In this document: piece after piece, positions 1 through 8,208 of the stretch
Numbering within the stretch: the stretch's first letter is position 1
Layout of the letters: each line of letters opens with the position of its first letter
Assembly: GCA_021800255.1 (NCBI GenBank)
Contig: JAJYZC010000025.1
Location: 1 to 43,800 of the forward strand
Length of the DNA: 43,800 bases
Source: Acidobacteriota bacterium
GTDB lineage: Bacteria; Acidobacteriota; Terriglobia; Terriglobales; Acidobacteriaceae
Reading direction: 5' to 3'
Notes under the pieces: model-generated
Told to the model about the DNA's origin: nothing
The model's database searches: none
The model's input: only the letters and a program-made list of their open reading frames with translations
Program-made: the position numbers and the translations under genes

Positions 1-930
1 ATCAGCGGCTTTCTGGCTACGCGCGGAGTAGGCGGCTTTTTGGCGACCACGGTGACCGCGCCTCTGGAGGCGACGCTGCGCGCTGTGGATGGACTGGCAA
101 AGCTGATGGCGCATCCGCCGGCCGGCGGGCAGGCACGGATTCTGGGCCTTCATCTGGAAGGGCCGTTTCTTTCCCATACTAAGCCCGGCGTGCAGCCGGT
201 CGAGCATCTGCTCGCACCCGACATCGGGATCTTCGACAGGATATTTGAGGCTGCCGGAGGCCAAGTGCGGCTGATGACGCTGGCGCCGGAGCTCGAGGGC
301 GCGGCGGAGCTGACGGCGCACGCCACGCAGCGCGGCGTGCGGGTTTCGCTGGGCCACTCGAACGCCACCGCGGCGGAGACGCGCGCCGCCATCGCTGCCG
401 GAGCCGTGAGCGCCACGCACACCTTCAACGCCATGCGCCCGCTCGACCACCGCGAGCCCGGCATTCTGGGTACGGTGCTCACCAGCGACGGGCTGTTTGC
501 CGAGCTGATCTGCGACGGCGTGCATACGGCGCCGGAGATGGCGCGGCTGTGGTGGCGGGCCAAGGGGCCGGAGCGGGCGATTTTGGTGACCGACGCCATC
601 AGCGCCGCGGGCATGCCGGACGGAGAGTACCAACTGGGCGGATTTGCGGTGCAGGTTGCCGGGGGACGCGCCATGGCTCGGGGCGTTCTGGCGGGAAGCG
701 TTCTCACGCTGGACCGCGCGCTGGCGAACTTTGTGGCCTTTACAGGGGCGTCTGTGGAGCAGGGATTGCGGCTGATGACGGCGAACCCAGCGGCCATGAC
801 GGGACTCGAAGAGCAAGCCGGTTCTCTGGCCGTGGGCGGCGAGGCGAATCTGGTGGCTGTGAGCGCGGAGGGCAGGCTGATGGCCGCGTTTCTGCGCGGG
901 CGGCAGGTGGCGGGCGGGGGCGCCGGCTGA
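1..930 (+). CDS. nagA: N-acetylglucosamine-6-phosphate deacetylase (5' end cut off by the window)
   Basis: Removes the acetyl group from GlcNAc-6-phosphate to give glucosamine-6-phosphate, a cytosolic step in amino-sugar and peptidoglycan recycling. The frame is open from base 1, so the true start lies upstream; the TTG at 40 is internal. Visible family motifs are HLEGPF (from about 151), GHSNAT (about 352) and THTFNAM (about 418), which carry metal and substrate ligands of this amidohydrolase TIM barrel, plus the C-terminal TANPAA...G segment and the small returning beta domain. About 310 residues are present of the usual 380. No other nag gene is in view downstream; cdd follows on the opposite strand. 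Confidence 0.9.
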   Translation: MSGFLATRGVGGFLATTVTAPLEATLRAVDGLAKLMAHPPAGGQARILGLHLEGPFLSHTKPGVQPVEHLLAPDIGIFDRIFEAAGGQVRLMTLAPELEGAAELTAHATQRGVRVSLGHSNATAAETRAAIAAGAVSATHTFNAMRPLDHREPGILGTVLTSDGLFAELICDGVHTAPEMARLWWRAKGPERAILVTDAISAAGMPDGEYQLGGFAVQVAGGRAMARGVLAGSVLTLDRALANFVAFTGASVEQGLRLMTANPAAMTGLEEQAGSLAVGGEANLVAVSAEGRLMAAFLRGRQVAGGGAG

Positions 931-993
931 GCTATGTCCGGCGCAGGGTTGCACCATGCACAGCTGCGCGCCGAGTGCGGCACCGGTACCGGA

Positions 994-1413
994 TTACTTC
1001 AGCTTCATTTCGAACGCGAGCGGGAATAGGGCCGAAAAGGGCATGGTGCGCAGGCCGCTGGCGGCAGGAAAGAGCACTGGCGCTTGGGGCAGAATGAACT
1101 CGGCCAGTACCTGGCGGCAGGCCCCGCAGGGAGGGCTGGCGGCTTCGTTGAGATTGGCTATCGCCAGGGCTTCAACGCGAATGTCCGGCCCGAATTGGGA
1201 AACGCCCCGGACCAGCGCGGAACGCTCCGCGCAGATGGTGAGCCCATAGCTTACGTTCTCGACGTTGGCGCCGGAGACGATCTCGCCGTTGGTGAGCTTG
1301 AGCGCCGCGCCCACGCGGAAGCCGGAGTAGGGCGCGTAGGCGTGGAGCGCAGCCTCCCGCGCGCAGGCAAGCAGCTTTTGGAGTTCGGGTGGTTGTGAAT
1401 CATGCCCATTCAT
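994..1413 (-). CDS. cdd: Cytidine deaminase
   Basis: Hydrolytic deamination of cytidine or deoxycytidine to uridine in pyrimidine salvage; a small cytosolic zinc enzyme. The 139-residue product has the two zinc signatures CAERSA (Cys ligand and catalytic Glu) and PCGACRQ (two Cys ligands), and the usual YAPYSGFRVGAAL start of the fold. The frame is open further upstream to 1527, but ATG at 1413 is preceded by a good AAGGA ribosome site and gives the normal length for the homotetrameric type, so I chose it. It faces nagA and diverges from lpxB. Confidence 0.93.
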   Translation of the reverse strand: MNGHDSQPPELQKLLACAREAALHAYAPYSGFRVGAALKLTNGEIVSGANVENVSYGLTICAERSALVRGVSQFGPDIRVEALAIANLNEAASPPCGACRQVLAEFILPQAPVLFPAASGLRTMPFSALFPLAFEMKLK

Positions 1414-1497
1414 TTCGGTTCCTTCTTCCCGGGGAGCGAGATTCCATGCTAAAACTTTCCGCCTCAGATGTATACCGGCAGACGGCGCGGATCTGTT

Positions 1498-1518
1498 GCC
1501 GGGGATTCCCCGGCTTTT
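1498..1518 (+). terminator. GC-rich hairpin with short T run
   Basis: A perfect 7-bp stem GCCGGGG/CCCCGGC with loop ATT (1498-1514) followed by TTTT. It reads as a weak intrinsic terminator on the plus strand, but no plus-strand gene ends just upstream. It lies in the cdd-lpxB divergent spacer and could equally be a leader or operator structure for either gene. Confidence 0.3.
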
Positions 1519-1656
1519 AAATCCCATCTATCAAGTTGATGTCCTTCCTCCCGATAGGACATTGGAGCGGCGCCACCATTCGCGTGCCCTTTTGCGAGGC
1601 GCGGCCAGTATGATGGTGGGCAGCAGCCTGTAGGTCGGCTGCGCGACCCTATCCTC

Positions 1657-2895
1657 ATGAATCCCAGCATTTTCATCTCGGCAGGCGAGGCGAGCGGCGA
1701 GCAGTATGGCGCTTTGCTGATCGACGCCCTCCAGCGCCGCCTGGCGGCGCAGGGCCGGCAGGCGAGCTTCTTCGGCATGGGCGGCGTGCGCATGGAAGCG
1801 GCCGGCCTGGAGCGCGTGGTGCGCGCCGAAGAGATGGCGGTGATGGGCATAACCGAGGTTGTGCGGCACCTGCCTAGGGTCTACGGCGGGTACCGCAGGC
1901 TACAGCAGGCCATCCGCAAGCGCAAGCCCGATCTGGCCGTGCTTATTGACTTTCCTGACCTCCACTTCAAGCTGGCTGAGGAGCTCAGCCGGCGCAAAGT
2001 TCCAGTGGTTTTCTTTGTCAGCCCTCAGTTGTGGGCCTGGAAACAGCACCGCGTCCGCTTGGTGCGCAGCTATGTGCGCCGCATGTTGGTCATCTTTCCC
2101 TTCGAGGAGACCTTTTACCGGGAGCGCGGGGTGGCGGCTGAGTTTGTGGGCCATCCCCTGGCCGAATTGCCGCTGCCCTCGATTAGCCGGGAGCAATTCG
2201 CCGCAGAAAACCGTCTCCATACCGGGCGCACGTGGATCGCGCTGCTGCCCGGCAGCCGCCCCAGGGAGATTCGCGATCACCTGCCGCAGATGCTTGAGGC
2301 GGCTTGGACGTTATCCCTCCCCGTGCCCGCCGCGGCCTACCCCTCAGAGAAGTACGAGTTTCTGATTCCTTTGGCGCCCACGTTAAGCGCCGAGCAACGG
2401 GCAGAGGCATTGCAGTTGGCGGAAGATTATGGGGGCGGATTGGCGGTGCGAATCGTGGAAGATGCCCGCGCGGCGCTCTTTCACTCCCGCGCCGCGGTGG
2501 TCGCCAGCGGCACAGCCACGGTTGAAGCTGCTCTCATCGGCAATCCCTTTGTTGTGGTCTACCGCGTCTCTCCGGTGACCTATGCCGTGGCCAAGATGAC
2601 GGTCAAGGTGCCGCATGTGGCCATGGCTAACCTGATTGCCGGCAAGCGCGTGGTTCCAGAGCTGATCCAGAATGACTTCAAGGCTGCAAATATCGTCAAA
2701 CAGCTTGAGCCCTTGCTACCGGATGGGCCTGCCCGCGAGTCCATGATGCAGGAGTTGACCGCCATCCGGGATGCGCTGAGCACTCATCCAGCCGGGGATC
2801 CATTTAAGGGCGTGGGAGCCATGGAGCGCGCGGCGGCGATCGCGCTCCAAGAGCTGGATGCAGCCGCCCATGCGGCGAAGGCGAAGAGCGCATAA
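1657..2895 (+). CDS. lpxB: Lipid-A-disaccharide synthase
   Basis: Condenses UDP-2,3-diacylglucosamine with lipid X to form the lipid A disaccharide at the inner face of the cytoplasmic membrane, showing that the host makes LPS. The 412-residue GT19 protein begins with the family N-terminus (SAGEASGEQYGALL), then FFGMGG, the MGITEVV segment, VDFPD-like LIDFPDLHFK, SPQLWAWK, the LPGSRPREI loop and the C-terminal ASGTATVEAAL/PFVVVYR donor-binding region. ATG at 1657 fits the family start although there is no clear ribosome site. No other lpx genes are adjacent. Confidence 0.95.
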   Translation: MNPSIFISAGEASGEQYGALLIDALQRRLAAQGRQASFFGMGGVRMEAAGLERVVRAEEMAVMGITEVVRHLPRVYGGYRRLQQAIRKRKPDLAVLIDFPDLHFKLAEELSRRKVPVVFFVSPQLWAWKQHRVRLVRSYVRRMLVIFPFEETFYRERGVAAEFVGHPLAELPLPSISREQFAAENRLHTGRTWIALLPGSRPREIRDHLPQMLEAAWTLSLPVPAAAYPSEKYEFLIPLAPTLSAEQRAEALQLAEDYGGGLAVRIVEDARAALFHSRAAVVASGTATVEAALIGNPFVVVYRVSPVTYAVAKMTVKVPHVAMANLIAGKRVVPELIQNDFKAANIVKQLEPLLPDGPARESMMQELTAIRDALSTHPAGDPFKGVGAMERAAAIALQELDAAAHAAKAKSA

Positions 2896-2981
2896 CCCTC
2901 AATGGCGTCCACGGCCCAAGCAGCAGCGGCCCGGCTGGCGGCTGTAGGATGAGGATAGGTATGCGGAGAGGAGAACGAAAT

Positions 2982-4988
2982 TTGCCCGCCGGCTCCGGAC
3001 AGCGCCAGTTGCGGCGCCGTTTAGTCGCGCTTGTAACCGTTTTGTTGGCCGCTTGCGCCGCGCTCCCTCTTCTGGCGCAGACCTATCAACAGCCGACTCC
3101 GAACATTACCGGCTATGTGATCAACGCGGAGTTGCTGCCTTCTACGCATCATCTCACGGCCACGGCGGTGGTGACCTTTACCGCGCCGCCCAACCTCGAT
3201 GTGATTACCTTCGGCTTTCATCCCGCGCTGAAGATCACGAAAATTACCGATCAGAACGGCAATCTGCTGAATGGCGAGCGGATGGCTGACGGCTCGGTGC
3301 GCGTCGTGCCCGCCGCGCCTTTCGTGCAGGGCCAGGCGCAGAGCTGGACCTTCCAGTATGGAGGCACGCTCACAGGCGCTGAGGACGGTCCGGTACCCGG
3401 CCTCCGGCTGGCCGCCATCGAAGAGCCCATCAGCTACCTGCTTTATCCCGCGCGCTGGTTTCCCATGACCGGCTACTTGACCGACAGGTTCACGATGGAG
3501 ATGCACGTCAGCGTGCCGGAGGGGATGCGGGTTTTCGCCAGCGGGGCCGTGGGCGAGCCGAAGTCCGTGACGCTGAGTAACGGCAAGCCCGGCTACGAGT
3601 ACGGCTTCAAGTGGGATAAGCCGGATTTTCCGGGAACCGTAATCGCCGGCCGCTACGTGGAGCCGCCTGCGGTCGGCTTTGGCAACATCAAGGTTTACCT
3701 CACGGTCAGCCATCAGGCCTCCGCCACACAGCTCGCTCAAACCGCAAACAATGAGTTCAACTACTTTACCGGAATCTTCGGGCCGGCAGAAACTCCTTAT
3801 TTGAACGTCGTCGAGCTGCCCGATAATACTCTGCCCTCGGCGTGGGCTCCGCAACTAGCCGCCATACCCGGCTCCTATGTGGATAACAGCGCCGGCGTGC
3901 GCCTGTTGGCCAACACCATGGTCCATCAGTGGTGGGGATGCAAGGTAAGCCCGCGCACCCTCAACGATGCCTGGATCACCAACGGCATGTCCCGCTACGG
4001 CGAGTTGATGTATCTGGAGAGCGTGAGCGGCCAGGGCGCATTGCTTGCCGCCCTTCAGGATGTTGAAGCCGGGGCGCTTGCCTATGACACCATCCCGCTT
4101 TCCAGCGCCGGCACCCTGGACCCCTTCTCGCCCGAGTTCCAGTCCATGACTCTGGAAAAGGGCGCTATGGTCTTCCATATGTTGCGCGGAGAGGTCGGCG
4201 AAGGCGCCTTTTTGGCCACGCTCAAAGGCGCGCTCAGCCAATACTCCGAGCAGCCGATCACCACCGGGGATTTTGAGCGGGTGGCTGAGGCCCATAGCCA
4301 GCAGGAGCTGGCCCCCTTCTTTTCCCAATGGGTTGACGGCACCGGCGCACCCCAGTTCACTGACAAGTACGCTGTCTACCGCCTCGGTAACAACAAAGGT
4401 TTCCGAACTATCGGTTCGATCGATCAGAATCTCGACCTGTTTAACATGCCAGTCCAACTGCGCATCGAGACCGAGGGCAAGACCGTAACCAAGAAGATTG
4501 ACGTGGTAGGGGATACCACCCAGTACGTCGTGGACACCTTTGGGCGCCCGCGCAACATCAGCATCGATCCCAACGATTGGGTGCTGAAATCCACTCCGAA
4601 CCTCAAGGTGCGCGTCTTCGTCCTCAAGGGGCAGCAGTTGGTTGCCCAGGGCGATCTCAACGGCGCGTTGGCTCAGTATAAGCAGGCGCTTAAGGTCAAT
4701 CCGGAGAGTTCTTTGGCCGAATTTCGCATCGGGGAGGTTTACTTTACCATGCGCGATTATCAGGCCAGCGTAGACGCCTTCCGGGCTGCTTTACGCGGCG
4801 ACGATGTTCCACCCTGGACCCAGGTTTGGAGCCACATCCAGATCGGCATGATCTTCGATCTCACCGGCCAGCGTGATCGCGCGGTGAACGAATACCGGCT
4901 CGCCATCCAGACCAATGACAACACGCAAGGGGCGATCAACCAAGCCCGCGCCTACCTGCAAAAACCCTATTCACAGCCAAAAAGCTAA
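2982..4988 (+). CDS. M1 aminopeptidase-like protein with lost zinc site, plus TPRs (predicted pseudo-enzyme)
   Basis: An exported protein of 668 residues: signal peptide (about 1-35, ending LLAQ), an M1-type beta N-domain, a degenerate M1 catalytic domain (about 230-460) and tetratricopeptide repeats (about 545-660). The M1 zinc site is HExxH-x18-E; here it reads N311-T312-M-V-H315 ... N334, so two of three zinc ligands and the catalytic Glu are gone, while the flanking HQWWG is kept. The GxMEN exopeptidase loop is also absent. I infer a binding or scaffold role in the periplasm or envelope. Start: ATG at 2949 or 2961 are possible, but TTG at 2982 follows a strong GGAGAGGAG site by 8 nt and gives a normal signal peptide. 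Confidence 0.82.
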   Translation: MPAGSGQRQLRRRLVALVTVLLAACAALPLLAQTYQQPTPNITGYVINAELLPSTHHLTATAVVTFTAPPNLDVITFGFHPALKITKITDQNGNLLNGERMADGSVRVVPAAPFVQGQAQSWTFQYGGTLTGAEDGPVPGLRLAAIEEPISYLLYPARWFPMTGYLTDRFTMEMHVSVPEGMRVFASGAVGEPKSVTLSNGKPGYEYGFKWDKPDFPGTVIAGRYVEPPAVGFGNIKVYLTVSHQASATQLAQTANNEFNYFTGIFGPAETPYLNVVELPDNTLPSAWAPQLAAIPGSYVDNSAGVRLLANTMVHQWWGCKVSPRTLNDAWITNGMSRYGELMYLESVSGQGALLAALQDVEAGALAYDTIPLSSAGTLDPFSPEFQSMTLEKGAMVFHMLRGEVGEGAFLATLKGALSQYSEQPITTGDFERVAEAHSQQELAPFFSQWVDGTGAPQFTDKYAVYRLGNNKGFRTIGSIDQNLDLFNMPVQLRIETEGKTVTKKIDVVGDTTQYVVDTFGRPRNISIDPNDWVLKSTPNLKVRVFVLKGQQLVAQGDLNGALAQYKQALKVNPESSLAEFRIGEVYFTMRDYQASVDAFRAALRGDDVPPWTQVWSHIQIGMIFDLTGQRDRAVNEYRLAIQTNDNTQGAINQARAYLQKPYSQPKS

Positions 4989-5042
4989 AGTAATTGAAAG
5001 CGGCGGCTTTTATGGCCGCACGATCCTGCGGTAAGCCCGGTG

Positions 5043-5064
5043 TTCGGCCGTTTTCGAGGCCGAA
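5043..5064. terminator. 7-bp hairpin after the M1-like gene
   Basis: Perfect inverted repeat TTCGGCC/GGCCGAA with an 8-nt loop, 55 bases past the stop codon. There is no T run, so it is at best a weak terminator; it may act together with the repeat element just downstream. Confidence 0.3.
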
Positions 5065-5147
5065 GTGTGGAACAGCCGGCCGCCCTTCCGTTGCGCCTCA
5101 GTCAACACGCAAAGCGCCTTTCCGCTCGGCGTCAATCGGGTTCCACG

Positions 5148-5257
5148 GCATCTTCGGAACAGGTGTAGTCCGGTTGAGATGGATGATTATGCTGCCGCTC
5201 TTTGAGGTCGCGGGAGCTTGAATGTGTGCTTTCGGTTTACAGGATTTCTGAAAATTC
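5148..5257. repeat. Copy A of a 110-bp element with terminal inverted repeats
   Basis: Aligns without gaps to 37095-37204, with 83 of 110 positions identical by hand count. The ends GCATCTTCGGA and TCTGAAAATTC pair at 8 of 11 positions plus one G-U. A central hairpin (arms 5187-5198 and 5210-5221, 11-nt loop) pairs at 9 of 12 positions plus one G-U. Its right end is one base from the stop codon of the minus-strand epimerase gene. It fills the space between two convergent genes. Confidence 0.75.
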
Positions 5258-5258
5258 T

Positions 5259-6287
5259 TTAGCTGTTCCTTGCCCGCCATCGCCGCGCCAAATCTTCAGC
5301 CGCTGCGGGCCACTCGGGAAACTGGAACTCGAAGCCCGCTGCCAGCAGACGCCCCGGCGTCACGCGCCGGCTCTTGAGCACCAGCTCTGGCTCGCTGCGC
5401 ATCAAGAACGACCCTAGCGCGATCAGCGGCGCGGGCGCGGGCAGGCCGTTGGGCCGGTTCCAGGCTTCGCGCAGCGCGGCCATGAACTCGCGGTTGGGCA
5501 CGGGATTGGGCGCCGCCATGTTCACTGGCCCCTCGATCTCTTCGTGCACGATGAGAAACTCCACGGCGCGCGCAAAATCGGCCTCGTGCATCCAGGAAAC
5601 GAATTGCCTCCCGTTGCCCTGCATCCCGCCCAGGCCGGCGCGCGCCAGGTACGAGAGCACGGCAAAGACGCTGCCCGGCGCCGGGCTCATCACCAGCGAG
5701 ATGCGCAGAGCAATCTTGCGCGTGCGCGGCGTCCCGGACAGCTCGCGGCCTGCGGGGCCGAACAACGCGCCCTCCCAATCCTTCACCATCCCCACGGTCC
5801 AGTTCCACTTCTCTGGCGCGCGCCGCCGCCAGATTCCCTCGCCGACCCACTCGTTGCCGCCGGTCTCGCCCGTGGCTTCGTCCATCTCCCGGTCGAGCGC
5901 ATGGCGGTAGATGGTGGCTGATGATGCATTCATCCACACCCGCGGCGGCTCTTCAAGTCCCGCAATCACTCGCTCCAGCAGCCGCGTCGGCCCGATGCGC
6001 GACTCGTAAAGAGACTGGCGGTTACGCTTCGTGTAGCGGCAGTTGATGCTGCGCCCCGCGAGGTTGATGCACACGTCTGCGCCTTCGAGCGCCTCTACCC
6101 ACAGTCCGGCGTGCGCACCGTCCCAGTGCATGGTCTGCCAAGGCGCGGCGTAAGGCCCGCGCGTCAGCACCGTCACATGGTGCCCGCGCTCCTGGAAGTA
6201 CGCGGCCAGCAACCGTCCCACCTGCCCGCTGCCGCCGGCCAGCACGATGCGCAATGGCTTGGCGACTGGCGCCGAAGATTGATTCAT
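5259..6287 (-). CDS. NAD(P)-dependent epimerase/dehydratase-like protein, TIGR01777 (YfcH/SDR39U1) family
   Basis: An extended short-chain dehydrogenase fold protein of 342 residues; the substrate of this family is not established. The N-terminal Rossmann signature AGGSGQVG (about 17-24), the family block ADVCINLAGRSI, the DGAHAG/WVEALEGAD region and the C-terminal DUF1731 segment (GRLLAAGFEFQFPEW) are all present, and length is normal. The second gene of a minus-strand pair behind gph (53-bp gap), yet it has its own TAGGCT exactly 6 nt before ATG and no Shine-Dalgarno, suggesting a separate leaderless transcript. Confidence 0.88.
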   Translation of the reverse strand: MNQSSAPVAKPLRIVLAGGSGQVGRLLAAYFQERGHHVTVLTRGPYAAPWQTMHWDGAHAGLWVEALEGADVCINLAGRSINCRYTKRNRQSLYESRIGPTRLLERVIAGLEEPPRVWMNASSATIYRHALDREMDEATGETGGNEWVGEGIWRRRAPEKWNWTVGMVKDWEGALFGPAGRELSGTPRTRKIALRISLVMSPAPGSVFAVLSYLARAGLGGMQGNGRQFVSWMHEADFARAVEFLIVHEEIEGPVNMAAPNPVPNREFMAALREAWNRPNGLPAPAPLIALGSFLMRSEPELVLKSRRVTPGRLLAAGFEFQFPEWPAAAEDLARRWRARNS

Positions 6288-6293
6288 GGACTC

Positions 6294-6299
6294 AGCCTA
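6294..6299 (-). promoter_or_regulatory. Candidate -10 for a leaderless transcript of the epimerase gene
   Basis: TAGGCT on the minus strand, 6 nt from ATG (6287). Transcription starting about 6-7 nt downstream would begin at the start codon. No convincing -35 is visible. Confidence 0.4.
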
Positions 6300-6340
6300 C
6301 CGCAGGGCTTTGCGCTAGGCTACTGGCGGCGGTCGCCAGG

Positions 6341-7099
6341 TCACGCTCTCGGAGCCGGAGAACACGTGCTGGCTGGCTTCGGACTAAGGGCTTTCGGCCA
6401 CTCCGCCGCTGCATCGACCACTACGTCCGGCGGGGTTTCCATCAGGTTCTGCGGCCCGAAGCCGAAGGCGCACCCTATAGACCACGCCCCGGCGTTGCGC
6501 GCCGTCTCCACGTCCACCTGGCTGTCTCCGATCATCACCGTATCCTCGGGCGCTGCTCCGGTCTCTTCCATCAGCGTGCGCAATCCCAGCGGGTCCGGCT
6601 TCTTCACGGGAAAGCTGTCACCGCCGTAAATGTGCGCGAAATAGTCCGCCAGTCCCAGCCCCTCGCAGATGCCCCGCGCCGGCCGGACGGGTTTGTTGGT
6701 CAGCACGGCCATGGTGCGCGTCTTCGCCTGCTGCCCCCCGTGCAGCTCGGCCAGCGCCTTCAGCGCCTCCAGCACGCCGTCATACGCATAGGTGAAGTCC
6801 AGCTTGTGCTCGCGGTAGTACTGCAGGAAGAACGCATAGGCGCGCTGGAATAGCTCCTCGTCTACCCCGTCCGAAGCCACGCCTGCGGCCAGCGCCAGCG
6901 AGCGCCGCACCAGCAGCGGCGCGCCATTGCCCACAAAGCCCGCAATCGTCCGGTCCTCAAGCGGCGCCAGTCCGTTTTCCTTCAGCGCCGCGTTCACGCT
7001 ATTGCATAAATCCTGCGCCGAGTCGATCAGCGTGCCGTCGAGGTCGAAGACCAGCAGCTTCAGCCTCTCCACGGGAATGGGGCGATAGACGCGAATCAT
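6341..7099 (-). CDS. gph: HAD-family phosphatase, probable phosphoglycolate phosphatase
   Basis: A cytosolic HAD subfamily IA hydrolase of 252 residues. Motif I is FDLDGTLIDS (nucleophile and acid Asp), the helical cap follows (about 35-110), motif II is VLTNKP, motif III lies in KKPDPLGL, and motif IV is MIGDSQVDVETA. The best fit is Gph/PGP, which dephosphorylates 2-phosphoglycolate, but the specificity of HAD-IA enzymes is hard to assign from sequence. The C-terminus has a short unusual Pro/Ser-rich tail. TAAACT sits 6 nt before ATG; a GGAG is present but only 2 nt from the start, too close to act normally. Confidence 0.82.
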   Translation of the reverse strand: MIRVYRPIPVERLKLLVFDLDGTLIDSAQDLCNSVNAALKENGLAPLEDRTIAGFVGNGAPLLVRRSLALAAGVASDGVDEELFQRAYAFFLQYYREHKLDFTYAYDGVLEALKALAELHGGQQAKTRTMAVLTNKPVRPARGICEGLGLADYFAHIYGGDSFPVKKPDPLGLRTLMEETGAAPEDTVMIGDSQVDVETARNAGAWSIGCAFGFGPQNLMETPPDVVVDAAAEWPKALSPKPASTCSPAPRA

Positions 7100-7105
7100 G
7101 TCTCC

Positions 7106-7111
7106 AGTTTA
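7106..7111 (-). promoter_or_regulatory. Candidate -10 for a leaderless gph transcript
   Basis: TAAACT on the minus strand with 6 nt (GGAGAC) before ATG at 7099. Same geometry as at 6294, 23683 and 31054. Confidence 0.4.
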
Positions 7112-7301
7112 ACGGGTACGGATTCTGCGTCCTCAGTCTCTCTGCAATCAGCCCCGTCTTGCTGCTCTAACGGCGTCTTGCAGCCGCAAGCCGGATGGGG
7201 AATCCCCCGCTTGGGAAACCGCGCCTCCGAGTGCGATGATGTTGGTGCGGGCGGGCCTGGTTGGCCCGCGCGTTTCCATTTTCGTGAAAGGAGATCCGCT
7301 G

Positions 7302-8033
7302 GTGAAAAAGCTACTTGCCTTCCAGGCCGCGGTTCTCGCCGCCGTCTTGACCCCCATGGTTGCGGCCGCGCAAACGCCGGCCGCGCAGCCGTCCCACCCC
7401 CTCTTCATCACCGACGCGGCCGCCGAACGCATTCCCAACCTCGACCTCCTCAAGGCCGAGCTGAGGAGTTATCACGACTGCACCTGCACCTGCGGCTGCT
7501 ACGCCCACGATCTCAACCTCCAGGCTGACCGCGCCATTGTCTATCTACGCGGCCGCGCAGCCCATCGCCGCCCTCACGAAAAACTGGCTATGATCCTTGA
7601 CATCGACGAAACTTCACTCTCCAACTACAAGGAGCTGCTGCAATCCGGCTTCACCTACCGCAAGCCGGAGTTCGATGCCTGGGTCAACTCCGCCCAGGCG
7701 CCCGCGATTCCCGGCACCTTGCGCCTTTACCGGGAAGCCCAGCGTCTCGGCGTCGCCGTCTTCTTTATCACTGGCCGTCCCACGTCGCAGCGCGCCGCCA
7801 CGGAGCGCAACCTTCGTGCCCAAGGCTATGAACACTGGCAGAATTTGATTTTGCGTCCGCCCTCGACCGGCTCCGAATCCGTTGACGCCTTCAAATCCGC
7901 CGCCCGCGCCCGCATCGCCGCCCAGGGGTACACGCTGATTCTCAACGTCGGCGACCAGTGGAGCGACCTGAAAGGCACGCCCGAAGCCGAGTACAACGTC
8001 AAGTATCCCGACCCCTTTTATTACCTCCCATAG
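7302..8033 (+). CDS. Secreted acid phosphatase, HAD subfamily IIIB (class B/C, e(P4)-like), with CxCxCxC cluster
   Basis: An exported 243-residue phosphomonoesterase of the HAD IIIB group, expected in the periplasm. GTG at 7302 follows AAAGGAGA at good spacing and starts a clear signal peptide (KK, then a hydrophobic core ending AAAQ); a longer open frame from 7236 is not needed. Motif I is ILDIDETSLSN (nucleophile D100, acid D102), motif II FFITGRP, and the late acidic motif NVGDQWSDLKG. Odd feature: where relatives have a Ser/Gly stretch after the conserved Tyr-His, this protein has C60, C62, C64 and C66 in a CxCxCxC run, which could form disulfides or bind metal. Confidence 0.85.
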   Translation: MKKLLAFQAAVLAAVLTPMVAAAQTPAAQPSHPLFITDAAAERIPNLDLLKAELRSYHDCTCTCGCYAHDLNLQADRAIVYLRGRAAHRRPHEKLAMILDIDETSLSNYKELLQSGFTYRKPEFDAWVNSAQAPAIPGTLRLYREAQRLGVAVFFITGRPTSQRAATERNLRAQGYEHWQNLILRPPSTGSESVDAFKSAARARIAAQGYTLILNVGDQWSDLKGTPEAEYNVKYPDPFYYLP

Positions 8034-8208
8034 CGCCGCGCCCCGTGCCCACAGCCCCTCAACTCGGCCGCGATGCGGATGAGCGGCGCGGCTCTTCGAT
8101 GCATCAACGTTCCTCCCGAGCCGGTCCTGATTCGCCCATCAGCCCGCCGCCGTCCCAAGCGGCGGCCTCTGCAAAGCTGCAAAGCGGCGACAAGCTGGAA
8201 CGGCTTTC

